This document shows positions 6,383-14,490 of a stretch of 14,552 nt of DNA, piece after piece (within the stretch, counting starts at the first letter, position 1; each line of letters opens with the position of its first letter). A program made the position numbers and the translations under genes. This DNA comes from RGIG1934 sp964492545. Lineage in GTDB: Bacteria > Bacillota > Clostridia > Lachnospirales > Lachnospiraceae. Under the pieces are notes generated by a model. That model searched no databases and was not told the DNA's origin. It saw only the letters and a program-made list of their open reading frames with translations. The DNA lies in contig CAZBKO010000056.1 in the NCBI GenBank assembly GCA_964492545.1, positions 1-14,552 of the forward strand, in the 5' to 3' direction.

Positions 6383-7858
6383 CTACACGCCTGTTTCATT
6401 AATCAGCTTATCAAATAATTCAGACATTGTCTTAATCATCTTGGCTGACAGTTCATAAGCTTCCTGATATTTCACAAGATTCATTGCTTCCTCATCACCA
6501 TCTACTCCTGAAAATGATAATCTCTGATTCTTGACACTTTTTTGAATATTCTCATAATTCTTTAGCATTGTGGATGCTTTCTTAGTTGATACTGCAATTT
6601 CGGAAACAATACTGTGAAGATAATCTGTAGCTGAAGCGTTCTGCAGTACTGTTTTGTCCTGAAGCTTAATCCATTCATCTACTATTCCTGCATTGCCAAC
6701 CCCATTATGTATCTCGGAGCTTGACGTAGCAAGAAGCTTAGGATCCTTAATAAGCTCCTCATTAACCATCAGCTTGCCGTCAGTACCTATAACATAAATA
6801 TCTATGTCTGTTGCCTTATCTCCATAAAGGTTGTAGCCTTCGTGGTGAACATCATTAAACAAATCAGCAAACGCCTCGTTAAAGTCATTAATTCTTTCTA
6901 AATAATGAGGTATGCCTTTGTAATTAACATTTGTTCCGTTATCTCCGTCTCTTACATCCAAGATTCCTCTGAGTTCCCCTGTGAGTCCCAATGACTGAAC
7001 ATTGAATTCTGTTCCGGATTTTGTCTTATCATCATAATTGTAATAAATGTCATATATTCCATCTATATCTGTATCATTCTGCTTATCTTCCCTTGATACT
7101 ACCTTAAGGTCATGGGCATAATAGTTGTCCACAAGTGTAAATCCGCCTACTTTCACAGAGTAATCAAGCTGGTTGTTAGCATTCATTTCTTCTTTTACTT
7201 CTACAGGGACAATTGCTGAAAGTGAATCTACTAAAAGTGCTCTCTGATCTCGTAAATCATTAGCTTTTTTTCCTGTCAATTCAACTGTGTTAATCTGTTT
7301 GGTGATGGCTGCTATCTGGTTAGTAATTGTATTAACCTGATCAACCTTATTACTTACCTCTGTATTACATTCCTGTTGTAATGATGTGAGCTTTGTCTGA
7401 ATATCATTAAAGTAATCTGCAAGACTTTGTGCATAGTTAAGAACTTCTGATCTAAGTGTAACATCATTTGGATTTCCCTGTAGTTCTTTGAGTGAGTTAA
7501 ACAAATTCTCGTATTCAGTTGTAAATCCATCAACGTCCATTTCATTGAAATAATCCTCTATCTGAAGATTATATGTATTCTTAACCGACTGTTCACCAAG
7601 CTTGGTATTATTATCCCAATACTTAACATCATAATATTCATTACGGAGTTGGGAAATGTCTGTTACTGTAACTCCTGAGCCTACCATTCCATATGACTGA
7701 TATACTCTTATTGCATCTGTTGCGCTCTGATTGGCAACCTGTCTTGAGTATCCCGGTGTATTTTCATTTGATATATTGTGTGCTGTTGTTGTCAAACCAG
7801 CATTTGCTGTATATAGACCAGATGTTGCTATTGTAAGTCCAAAAAATGTCGATGCCAT
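6383..7858 (-). CDS. flgK: Hook-associated protein 1 FlgK, second copy
   Basis: First junction protein placed on the completed hook. The 491 residues show the FlgK landmarks: NAGLTTTAHNISNENTPGYS (19-38), the conserved ANDLRDQR (199-206), and the C-terminal GVDGDEEAMNLVKYQEAYEL (451-470) followed by SAKMIKTMSELFDKLI. The length is close to B. subtilis FlgK (about 507). The Shine-Dalgarno is AAAGGCGG. It is 28 bases downstream of another flgK and 16 upstream of flgL. Of the two, this copy has the more canonical C-terminus and sits next to flgL, so I take it as the ordinary junction protein. That ranking is inference. Confidence 0.93.
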   Translation of the reverse strand: MASTFFGLTIATSGLYTANAGLTTTAHNISNENTPGYSRQVANQSATDAIRVYQSYGMVGSGVTVTDISQLRNEYYDVKYWDNNTKLGEQSVKNTYNLQIEDYFNEMDVDGFTTEYENLFNSLKELQGNPNDVTLRSEVLNYAQSLADYFNDIQTKLTSLQQECNTEVSNKVDQVNTITNQIAAITKQINTVELTGKKANDLRDQRALLVDSLSAIVPVEVKEEMNANNQLDYSVKVGGFTLVDNYYAHDLKVVSREDKQNDTDIDGIYDIYYNYDDKTKSGTEFNVQSLGLTGELRGILDVRDGDNGTNVNYKGIPHYLERINDFNEAFADLFNDVHHEGYNLYGDKATDIDIYVIGTDGKLMVNEELIKDPKLLATSSSEIHNGVGNAGIVDEWIKLQDKTVLQNASATDYLHSIVSEIAVSTKKASTMLKNYENIQKSVKNQRLSFSGVDGDEEAMNLVKYQEAYELSAKMIKTMSELFDKLINETGV

Positions 7859-7886
7859 CAGTTCGCCGCCTTTCTATTGTGTGCTG

Positions 7887-9632
7887 TTATCTTCCAAGCT
7901 GTGATATTATTGTCTCAAGCATATCGCTTATAACATTGATATATCTTGATGATGCGTTATATCCACTTTGAAACTTAATCATATTAGTCAGTTCTTCATC
8001 AGAGGATACGCCTGTTATCTCCTGTCGTTTGGCGTCTATCTCGGATGTGGCTGTAACCTGATTCTCCGAGATAGCTTTGTATAGGCTTCCTCTATTTCCA
8101 ATATTGTAAATTGCCTCATTATAATATTGCTTGAAAGTCTTAGGTGTAAGATTGTCCGGATTAAGGCTTGCAAATGGTGTTTCCCATGCACTTAGGAGTT
8201 TTTCTCCCATCTTCATGTCCGCTTCGCCTTCCAGATTCTTAAATGGAAGCTTTGAATAATCCTCTACCACTTCCTGGTTCATTTCCATATTGCTTAACGT
8301 GTATAGTGATTCAGTTCCAAATGTATTGTTCTCGTTATATACATAATATGTATTACCATCATTGCCCTGCACTTCCGTGTATCTGTCTGTATATAATCTT
8401 GTAAACAACTCTCTTGGAGGCAGCTCGCCGTCCTCACCCACCGAACAATTATCTGTATCAAGTACTCTTGCATCTGTATATACAGTACCATCTGCCGCCG
8501 TAAATGTCTTGGTGGTTGTTGGCGATAATATGTCATTTATGGATGTTACGATTCCATTTACCAGAGTATCAAGCATTGCCTGCATTGACATAACTGATGA
8601 TGGCTTTACTTCTTTTTCGTATTGTTCAACAGCGTCCTGATATGCTTTCTGTCCCTCTGCTGTTGTTGTATCATAATCTGTTATCTGTGGGATGCTCTTG
8701 TAATTGGCAACATAATCACCTCTTGCCAAAATATATCCCTTTAATTCTCCTATGTCATTATTGTTAACTGTTGATATTTCCTGTTCTAAATCACTGAACA
8801 CTTCGTTATCATCTAATTGAGGCCACACGCAGGTAAGATATGTTGAACCCTTATCTGCATCATGCTGCATAACCTTGGTCTCCATTGGAAATACTGCATC
8901 TTCAGTTACAAATGGAACTCCTTCTACCTTAACAGTAACAATATTATTTTCATTTTCATCGTATGAAGTCTTAACTATCTTAGATAATTCGTCCAATGCC
9001 AAATCTCTTTGGTCTCGTAAATCATTGGCTCTTTCTATTCCTGCTGCCTCGGCACTGGCAATCTTTTTGTTAAGATCTGTTATCTTCTCTCCATATGAGT
9101 TAACCTTGTCCACCAATGTACTTATCTGTGAATTAAGGTTCTTCTGGTAATCTATTAAACTATTGTATATGCTCTGTGATCTGTTAAGAAATTCTTCAGC
9201 ATACATAACTAGTTCTGAACGTGCAACTATACTGCTTGGTGTCTTTGCCATCTCATTTATTGAATTCCACATATTCTCTATGGTATTCTGATACTGCACG
9301 CCCTCTGTTTCTCCAACTATAGTCTCTATCTCAGTTACTGCTTCATACTGTGCTTCATAGAAACCGCCTCTTCCATTTTCCTTACGGTAAGCTGCATCAA
9401 GCAATATATCTCTTACTCTGCTGGTTGCTACCGAATCGACACCAACGCCAACCTGCATATAGCTGGTTGCAGAGCTTCCTATATTGTTATATGTGCGATC
9501 GCTGAATATATGCTGTTGTCTTACATATCCTGTTGTATTTACATTGGATAAATTGTGTGCAGTTGTGTTGATTGCATTCTGACTGGATTGTAATCCTGCC
9601 ACGCCAACATAAATGCTTGTCATTCCCGCCAT
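7887..9632 (-). CDS. flgK: Hook-associated protein 1 FlgK, first copy (divergent paralogue)
   Basis: A second FlgK-type protein of 581 residues. N-terminus: INTTAHNLSNVNTTGYVRQQ (21-40). The conserved RANDLRDQRDLALDELSKIV is at 201-220, and the C-terminal helix EELTNMIKFQSGYNASSRYI is at 546-565. The middle (about 260-520) is larger than and different from the other copy. The two share only the family landmarks, so this is an old duplication or separate acquisition, not a recent tandem repeat. The first ATG (9632) follows GAAAGG at about 11 nt; a second ATG three codons in is possible. It follows flgN by 17 bases in the flgM operon. Confidence 0.92.
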   Translation of the reverse strand: MAGMTSIYVGVAGLQSSQNAINTTAHNLSNVNTTGYVRQQHIFSDRTYNNIGSSATSYMQVGVGVDSVATSRVRDILLDAAYRKENGRGGFYEAQYEAVTEIETIVGETEGVQYQNTIENMWNSINEMAKTPSSIVARSELVMYAEEFLNRSQSIYNSLIDYQKNLNSQISTLVDKVNSYGEKITDLNKKIASAEAAGIERANDLRDQRDLALDELSKIVKTSYDENENNIVTVKVEGVPFVTEDAVFPMETKVMQHDADKGSTYLTCVWPQLDDNEVFSDLEQEISTVNNNDIGELKGYILARGDYVANYKSIPQITDYDTTTAEGQKAYQDAVEQYEKEVKPSSVMSMQAMLDTLVNGIVTSINDILSPTTTKTFTAADGTVYTDARVLDTDNCSVGEDGELPPRELFTRLYTDRYTEVQGNDGNTYYVYNENNTFGTESLYTLSNMEMNQEVVEDYSKLPFKNLEGEADMKMGEKLLSAWETPFASLNPDNLTPKTFKQYYNEAIYNIGNRGSLYKAISENQVTATSEIDAKRQEITGVSSDEELTNMIKFQSGYNASSRYINVISDMLETIISQLGR

Positions 9633-9649
9633 ATTTTCACTTACCTTTC

Positions 9650-10162
9650 TTAATTCTTCGCATCAAACTTCGGTGGGTCAATGTATGTGTTCACACTATA
9701 CGCATTCTTCGTATAGTTATTGACCTCCGGTGCACCGTTCAATCCATTTATCAGATTGATGTTAAATTCTACCATGTCAAGAGAATCCTGTATAAGGCTC
9801 TTATTGATGTCATTGACAGCTACCATATCGTTTAGTGTTAACTTGATTCTGCTGTGAACTTCCTCCAGCCTGTGCTGTACCTGATCCTGACCCTTTAGTA
9901 AATTAATTATGTCTCTGACTGTGAGAGTTTCGGCATCCTTGCTTAGCACAGTTGCTATATCATTGACAGTTTCTATTCTCTTGTTCTCAAGATTAGCTAT
10001 TCTGTCTACATATACCTGTTCTTCAGCAACAATGTTCTTGAGAGCTTCTACATCTCCCTTGACAATTATTGGTGTCTTTCTCTTGGATATTTCTAAAAGT
10101 TCGACATATTCATTGTTCTCTTCATCTAGAGTATTAATCAATACTTCAATAAGACTTGCCAT
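9650..10162 (-). CDS. flgN: FlgN family export chaperone for hook-associated proteins
   Basis: Cytoplasmic chaperone that keeps FlgK and FlgL export-ready. The 170 residues are predicted to be mainly long helices, with the family pattern LIEVLINTLDEENNEYVELL at the N-terminus, KTPIIVKGDVEALKNIVAEE (29-48) and further coiled coil to about 140. The C-terminal tail (NNYTKNAYSVNTYIDPPKFD) is polar and probably disordered. It lies between flgM (20 bases upstream) and flgK, the standard flgM-flgN-flgK order. The start at 10162 follows AGAAAGGGAAG. With two FlgK proteins downstream, it may serve both. Confidence 0.9.
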   Translation of the reverse strand: MASLIEVLINTLDEENNEYVELLEISKRKTPIIVKGDVEALKNIVAEEQVYVDRIANLENKRIETVNDIATVLSKDAETLTVRDIINLLKGQDQVQHRLEEVHSRIKLTLNDMVAVNDINKSLIQDSLDMVEFNINLINGLNGAPEVNNYTKNAYSVNTYIDPPKFDAKN

Positions 10163-10182
10163 TATAAGCTTCCCTTTCTACA

Positions 10183-10464
10183 TTAAATTCTTCCGTAATT
10201 CTGATAATTCTCTAATATCTTGTCAGCAAAGCTTTCTCCACTTACTTCGTAAGTTCCATTGTCAATTTTAGCTTTTAATTCTGCTATTTTATCTTCCCTG
10301 ATGTCTGAGCTTTCACCAACTGCCTGCTTCGCTGTCTGAAGAACCTTGCCAAATTCAGAAATCTCAACGTGGTCACTCTTCTTAGCTGAAGATGTCTTCT
10401 GTGTCTTGATTTTGTTGTTAGCGCTGTATATCTGGCTAACCTGATTATATGCATCAATTCTCAT
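10183..10464 (-). CDS. flgM: Anti-sigma-28 factor FlgM
   Basis: Binds and inhibits the flagellar sigma factor until the hook-basal body is complete, then is inactivated or exported. The 93 residues have the short N-terminal MRIDAYNQVSQIYSANNKIK followed by a lysine/serine linker. The C-terminal sigma-binding half contains DHVEISEFGKVLQTAKQAVG, IREDKIAELKAKIDNGTYEV and SGESFADKILEN. The start at 10464 follows AAGGAGG by 8 nt. It opens the operon running to csrA and has its own sigma-28-type promoter, so it would be made under the sigma factor it inhibits. Confidence 0.95.
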   Translation of the reverse strand: MRIDAYNQVSQIYSANNKIKTQKTSSAKKSDHVEISEFGKVLQTAKQAVGESSDIREDKIAELKAKIDNGTYEVSGESFADKILENYQNYGRI

Positions 10465-10500
10465 AGTAATCGCCTCCTTGCAAAATTTCTATCAATATTA

Positions 10501-10527
10501 GTATCGGTAATTTTCGGGTTTTCATTA
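10501..10527 (-). promoter_or_regulatory. Sigma-28 (SigD/FliA) promoter of the flgM operon
   Basis: On the minus strand TAAT (10527-10524), 16 bases and CCGATAC (10507-10501). Each element has one mismatch to TAAA / CCGATAT, and the spacing equals that of the flagellin promoter. It lies between the yvyF terminator and the flgM ribosome site, about 35 bases before the flgM start. Confidence 0.72.
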
Positions 10528-10547
10528 GGGGTTTTTGCAAAAAGAAC

Positions 10548-10581
10548 AAAAAAAGACGCCATACCACAGGTACAACGCCTC
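10548..10581 (-). terminator. Rho-independent terminator after yvyF
   Basis: The transcript folds into a stem of about 12 bp: one arm is 10581-10569, the loop UGU is 10568-10566 and the other arm is 10565-10555. It includes G-U pairs and a GC-rich base, and is followed at once by seven U (10554-10548). It lies 13 bases past the yvyF stop, closes the recD2-comF-yvyF unit and separates it from flgM. Confidence 0.85.
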
Positions 10582-10593
10582 AATTAATCATAT

Positions 10594-10998
10594 CTAGTTA
10601 TCAAGGAATCTCATTCTTGCTTTCTCTCTTGTATCCTTCTTAGGAGCTTCCTCAACAGGCTTTCTAAATGCACTGCCGAATCCATGAGCCATCTGATTCT
10701 TACATGCATCGCAGAATCTACCGGTCTTAATTGTCTTGCCACAGCCCTCACACTCGATTCCAACTACTGAATCATCTGTGAATATTAATCTCTCTTCTCG
10801 TACCCACTGATGAATCTGCTGAATAGAAACATCATTATCCTCAGCAATCTTCTGAAGTGGTGCTGTTCTGTTCTCATCTATGTATTCCTTAACCTGAGCA
10901 AATTTTCTTTCAAGTGCATCCTTGCACTCTGGGCAAATTCGCTGTCCACCTATATAATTAAATAATCTCCCGCACTCTCTACAGTTCTTAACGTCCAT
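10594..10998 (-). CDS. yvyF: YvyF-type flagellar operon protein (zinc ribbons plus HTH)
   Basis: A 134-residue protein of the family conserved just upstream of flgM in Firmicutes (YvyF in B. subtilis; the TIGR03826 'flagellar operon protein' type). It has two CxxC pairs at the N-terminus (C6/C9, C22/C25) and two more later (C83/C86, C96/C99), consistent with zinc binding. Between them residues ~46-72 (LQKIAEDNDVSIQQIHQWVR) look like a helix-turn-helix. The C-terminus is basic. A role in regulating flagellar genes is plausible, but the biochemical function is not known to me. Its Shine-Dalgarno AGGAGG overlaps the comF stop codon, so translation is probably coupled. Confidence 0.88.
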   Translation of the reverse strand: MDVKNCRECGRLFNYIGGQRICPECKDALERKFAQVKEYIDENRTAPLQKIAEDNDVSIQQIHQWVREERLIFTDDSVVGIECEGCGKTIKTGRFCDACKNQMAHGFGSAFRKPVEEAPKKDTREKARMRFLDN

Positions 10999-11011
10999 AG
11001 TTGTTATCCTC

Positions 11012-11713
11012 CTAAAATCCTGTTCCTATGCTTAAGCTGATATAGTATACCTTGTCAGCTCCGTTCATCTTGAGCACCGATGCGCACCCATCGATTGTAC
11101 TGCCCGTAGTATATATATCGTCAACTATAATAATATTCTTTAATTTTACTATATTTTTGTGTATTTTAAAAGCCCTTTCTACATTTTTCTTCCTATCCTC
11201 ATCATTCAATTCCTTTTGAGGCTTTGTGTTAACAGTTCGTTCTAAAACATCCTTTTTCACAGGTATTTTAAGATTCTTTCCAATCTCATTTGCTAAAATG
11301 TGTGCCTGGTTATATCCACGTTTTATAAGCTTTGACGAATGAAGTGGTACAGGCACAATCATGTCTGCATTCCAGCTGCGTATTTCATTGCCAAGGCATC
11401 TTGCTATTTCAGCTCCGTAAAATTTAGCATATTCTCTTTTGTTATTATATTTGAAATTATAAATTGATTTCCTAATTTCGTCACTATAAGAAAATAAGCC
11501 TGTTCCCTTATCATAAATATGTTTCCTTCTGGTGCAGTCGTAGCAGTACTCTATCTCCGCATTTTCTACACCTTTTCCGCATTTCATGCATCTGCTTCCA
11601 ACAATATATGGCAGCTTTTGTCTGCATTTGCTGCATATCAAATCCCCACCATATTCAAGAACCTTTCCACATATCGGACATGTTCTTGGAAATAATCCGC
11701 TAATAATATCCAT
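11012..11713 (-). CDS. comF: ComF family protein (zinc finger plus phosphoribosyltransferase-like domain)
   Basis: A 233-residue ComFC/GntX-type protein. Family members are linked to DNA uptake or processing of single-stranded DNA in transformation. Four CxxC pairs (C12/C15, C27/C30, C42/C45, C57/C60) form the N-terminal zinc-binding region. PVPLHSSKLIKRGYNQAHIL (121-140) is the ComF signature. IIIVDDIYTTGST (194-206) is the PRPP-binding loop of type I phosphoribosyltransferases. I chose the ATG at 11713 because GGGGG lies 8 nt before it. An ATG at 11728 (five more residues) is in frame, but AGGA sits too close to it. It lies 18 bases after recD2 and just before yvyF, as comFC does in B. subtilis. 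Confidence 0.92.
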   Translation of the reverse strand: MDIISGLFPRTCPICGKVLEYGGDLICSKCRQKLPYIVGSRCMKCGKGVENAEIEYCYDCTRRKHIYDKGTGLFSYSDEIRKSIYNFKYNNKREYAKFYGAEIARCLGNEIRSWNADMIVPVPLHSSKLIKRGYNQAHILANEIGKNLKIPVKKDVLERTVNTKPQKELNDEDRKKNVERAFKIHKNIVKLKNIIIVDDIYTTGSTIDGCASVLKMNGADKVYYISLSIGTGF

Positions 11714-11731
11714 ACAGTTTTCCCCCATTTC

Positions 11732-13960
11732 CTACAATCCGTTTTCAAATACTTCTTCTATCTTGTATTTCAATCCGGAATATCGCTTTTGTTCGCTTTC
11801 ATTCTCTACCATAAGATTAAATGTATCCTCACTTCCAACAATGCAAACACATTTTTTTGCTCTTGTAACCGCTGTGTACAGCAGATTACGGTTCATCAGC
11901 ATCTTAGGTCCTGTGAGAAGTGGAATTATCACCGCTGGATATTCACTTCCCTGGGATTTATGAATTGTTGTCGCATAGGCTAGCTCAAGCTCATCCAGCT
12001 GTTTAAATGTATAGCTTACAATTCTGTGTTCGTCGAACTCAACTTCTAGTGTTTCGGCATATGTATTAATATTTTTTACAATGCCGGTATCTCCGTTAAA
12101 TACACCGGTTCCACTTGCCATTGCCAGGTTGTACTTGTTTCGTATCTCCCACTCGAGCTGGTAATCATTTTTTATCTGCATAACCTTGTCGCCTTCTCTA
12201 AACAATCCGTTCAAGGTTTCTTTTTCTCTTTTCTTGTCAGATGCAGGGTTAAGGTACATTTGCAAAATAGTATTAAGTCTTTCCACTCCCAAAAGTCCCT
12301 TTCTCATAGGTGTAAGGACCTGTATTTCCTGCATATCTGCGTTGACAAATTTGGGGAGTTTTTCCTTTATGAGAGTCAGCGTTACACTGATAATTACATC
12401 AGCTTCACTTCGTTTCATAAATAGAAAATCCTTCATTGAATTGTCTAGAATTACTTTCTTGCCTTCGTTGATCTTATGGGCATTTACAACTATTCCACTC
12501 TCGCCGGCCTGCCTAAATATCTTTGTCAGTCTTACAACCTTGAATTGTTCTGAGTCGATTATGTCCTTGAGTATATTTCCTGGTCCTACACTTGGCAGCT
12601 GGTTAACATCTCCAACAAGTATAAGTCTTGTTCCCGGTGTTATGGCTTTTAGCAGTGCGTTCATTAAAAACATATCTACCATAGACATTTCATCTATAAT
12701 CAGCACATCTGTCTCCAACGGATTGGTTTCGTTTCTCTCAAACTGTCCTGTGTTTCCGGATTCGTCCGGTACGCCTGACAGTTCAAGGAGTCTGTGTATA
12801 GTCTGTGCCTCATAGCCTGTTGCCTCAGTCATTCTTTTGGCTGCTCTTCCTGTTGGCGCAGCAAGCAAAATATCCATTTCTTCTGATTCAAAGAATTTAA
12901 TTATTGTGTTGATTGTTGTTGTCTTTCCTGTACCAGGTCCACCTGTTATGACAAGAAATCCGTTTTGCGTTGATTCGAGTACGGCCTGTCTTTGAATATC
13001 ATCCAGTTCTATTTCTTCCTGGGCTTCAATTGTATCAAGTCTGTGCGACACCCCAACTGCGTCAGCGCCCATGGATACGTTAAGGTTCTTGAGCAATGCC
13101 GCAATGCTAAGCTCCATATAGTAAAAGCTTGCCGCATATATGACCTTTCCAAAATTCTCATATTCCTTGATAATTATTTTCTTATCTATAACAAGGTCCA
13201 TCAAATGCTTCTCTACTGCTTCAGCATTTACGCCCAATAATTTCACACAATCTGCTATCAATTCATTTTCGGGCAGAAATACATGTCCATTGCCCCCTGC
13301 CCCCTGCAGCACATATACAATTCCGCTCTTAATTCTAAAATCAGAGTCGCTGTGTATTCCAACTCTCGAAGCTATTTCATCAGCTATCTTAAATCCTACT
13401 CCGGCTATGTCATCTGCCATCTTGTATGGATTCTGCTTAATAATTGTATATATTTCCTGTCCATAGTTATTGTATATTTTGATTGCCAAATTCAGCGAGA
13501 TACCATATTTGCCAAGGAAAATCATCGCTTTTCGCATATCTCGCTTGTCTTCAACCTGACTCGCTATTTCCATTGCTTTTTTGTCACTAATGCCTTTTAT
13601 CTCCGCCAGGCGTTCAGGTTCTTCTTCTATTATTCTGAATGTGTCTGAACCAAATTTCCTAACTATCTTGTCGGCCATAACAACACCGATGCCTTTTATG
13701 GCACCAGAGCCCAAATATCTTGCAATTGATATTTCATCCTCCGGAGTCTTTTCTATTAATTCCGAAATGTTAAACTGTTCTCCATACATGGCGTGTTCTG
13801 TGTATTCGCCTTGTGCTTCTATGCATTCACCCTCTACAATATATGAAAAAGTTCCTACTCCTGTTATCTCGTTTCCATCTGAGACAATCGTAAGAACCGT
13901 GTATCCATTATCTTCATTTCTATATACAATTTTATCTACATACCCATTTACTGTAATCAA
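11732..13960 (-). CDS. recD2: RecD2-type ATP-dependent 5'-3' DNA helicase
   Basis: Superfamily 1B helicase of the RecD2/YrrC group, which works without RecBC in DNA repair and replication fork maintenance. The N-terminal part (1-~290) has the OB-like start (NGYVDKIVYRNEDNGYTVLT) and tandem helix-hairpin-helix segments (GSGAIKGIGVVMADKI; DDIAGVGFKIADEIA). Helicase motifs follow in order: Walker A GGPGTGKTTT (340-349), APTGRAAKRM (368-377), Walker B IIDEMSMVD (421-429), LILVGDVNQLPSVG (446-459), ATTIHKSQGSEY (663-674) and YTAVTRAKK (695-703). All key residues are present and the 742-residue length is normal. The start is TTG, with AGGAAAGGG 8 nt upstream. It occupies the place held by the helicase gene comFA in the B. 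subtilis cluster. Confidence 0.95.
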   Translation of the reverse strand: MITVNGYVDKIVYRNEDNGYTVLTIVSDGNEITGVGTFSYIVEGECIEAQGEYTEHAMYGEQFNISELIEKTPEDEISIARYLGSGAIKGIGVVMADKIVRKFGSDTFRIIEEEPERLAEIKGISDKKAMEIASQVEDKRDMRKAMIFLGKYGISLNLAIKIYNNYGQEIYTIIKQNPYKMADDIAGVGFKIADEIASRVGIHSDSDFRIKSGIVYVLQGAGGNGHVFLPENELIADCVKLLGVNAEAVEKHLMDLVIDKKIIIKEYENFGKVIYAASFYYMELSIAALLKNLNVSMGADAVGVSHRLDTIEAQEEIELDDIQRQAVLESTQNGFLVITGGPGTGKTTTINTIIKFFESEEMDILLAAPTGRAAKRMTEATGYEAQTIHRLLELSGVPDESGNTGQFERNETNPLETDVLIIDEMSMVDMFLMNALLKAITPGTRLILVGDVNQLPSVGPGNILKDIIDSEQFKVVRLTKIFRQAGESGIVVNAHKINEGKKVILDNSMKDFLFMKRSEADVIISVTLTLIKEKLPKFVNADMQEIQVLTPMRKGLLGVERLNTILQMYLNPASDKKREKETLNGLFREGDKVMQIKNDYQLEWEIRNKYNLAMASGTGVFNGDTGIVKNINTYAETLEVEFDEHRIVSYTFKQLDELELAYATTIHKSQGSEYPAVIIPLLTGPKMLMNRNLLYTAVTRAKKCVCIVGSEDTFNLMVENESEQKRYSGLKYKIEEVFENGL

Positions 13961-13990
13961 TCTTAATTCCCTTTCCTGTAAAGTCAGTAA

Positions 13991-14015
13991 TCGCCTGCAT
14001 AAAATACGCAGGCGA
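13991..14015 (-). other. GC-rich hairpin between flgJ and recD2, possible weak terminator
   Basis: An inverted repeat TCGCCTGC...GCAGGCGA forms a 10-bp stem on the minus strand (with one G-U pair) around a 5-nt AUUUU loop. The transcript then reads UUACUGACUUU without a proper U-tract, so termination would be inefficient; on the plus strand the following bases are also not a clean T-run. It may mark the end of the flgG-flgJ message or an RNA processing site. I see nothing else convincing in the rest of the 140-base gap (13961-14100), including no clear promoter for recD2. Confidence 0.5.
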
Positions 14016-14100
14016 CAATATATTTCTGTTATGTATCACTTGGTTATCCCACCGCATAACGTTCTGTGCTTAATGCATTGGTCTTATGGACTGAGATATT

Positions 14101-14469
14101 CTATTCCGTGATGTTGTAATTTCTCTTCATCTGTTCATACAGCGTCTGTGCAAGACCAAGTCCATTGTTCTGTGTTGAATTCTCTGCATAGTTCTGCATT
14201 AACATTTCCTTAGCGTAATCCATTGTGCTCTTGGTTGAAGTGTCTGTTGTCTCGCTTTCAGGTACCATCTTCTGCATTGCCTTAAATACCTGCTCAGTAA
14301 AATATGATTCAAATTCCTTGCATACATCCATCAGTTCATCTGATGTTGGGTTAGTTAAACCACCTGACAGCTTGTTCTCCAAATCAGTTGAGGTTGTATC
14401 ACTTGACGATGAATAATTGTTATATACGTCCATCATTGAACCTGTATAGTTATCTATTGAAATGCTCAT
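14101..14469 (-). CDS. flgJ: FlgJ-like rod-binding protein (single domain)
   Basis: A 122-residue rod-binding (FlgJ N-terminal) domain protein that would act as scaffold or cap during rod assembly. After a Ser/Thr-rich N-terminal stretch (about 18-45), the conserved part runs from DELMDVCKEFESYFTEQVFK (44-63) through AMQKMVPESE to NNGLGLAQTLYEQMKRNY (101-118). It lacks the muramidase domain of enterobacterial FlgJ, as is usual in Firmicutes, so cell-wall opening would need another enzyme. It starts 21 bases after the flgG stop, with AGGAAG upstream, matching a flgG-flgJ unit. Confidence 0.88.
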   Translation of the reverse strand: MSISIDNYTGSMMDVYNNYSSSSDTTSTDLENKLSGGLTNPTSDELMDVCKEFESYFTEQVFKAMQKMVPESETTDTSTKSTMDYAKEMLMQNYAENSTQNNGLGLAQTLYEQMKRNYNITE

Positions 14470-14490
14470 ATCTTCTTCACTTCCTATTCA

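Noticed and set aside
6383..9632. Recent tandem duplication or assembly artefact as explanation for two flgK genes
   Set aside because: The two coding sequences are clearly different outside the family motifs and differ by 90 residues, so neither a recent duplication nor a misassembly fits.
12186..12815. 209-codon open frame on the plus strand opposite recD2
   Set aside because: It lies fully antisense to the conserved RecD2 helicase motifs, and its translation is a Ser/Leu/Ile-rich shadow with no recognisable domain. The same applies to other plus-strand frames such as 13581-14111 and 9909-10271.
14044..14061. Short inverted repeat GTTAT...ATAAC in the flgJ-recD2 gap
   Set aside because: Only 5 bp with an 8-base loop, expected by chance in a gap of this size.
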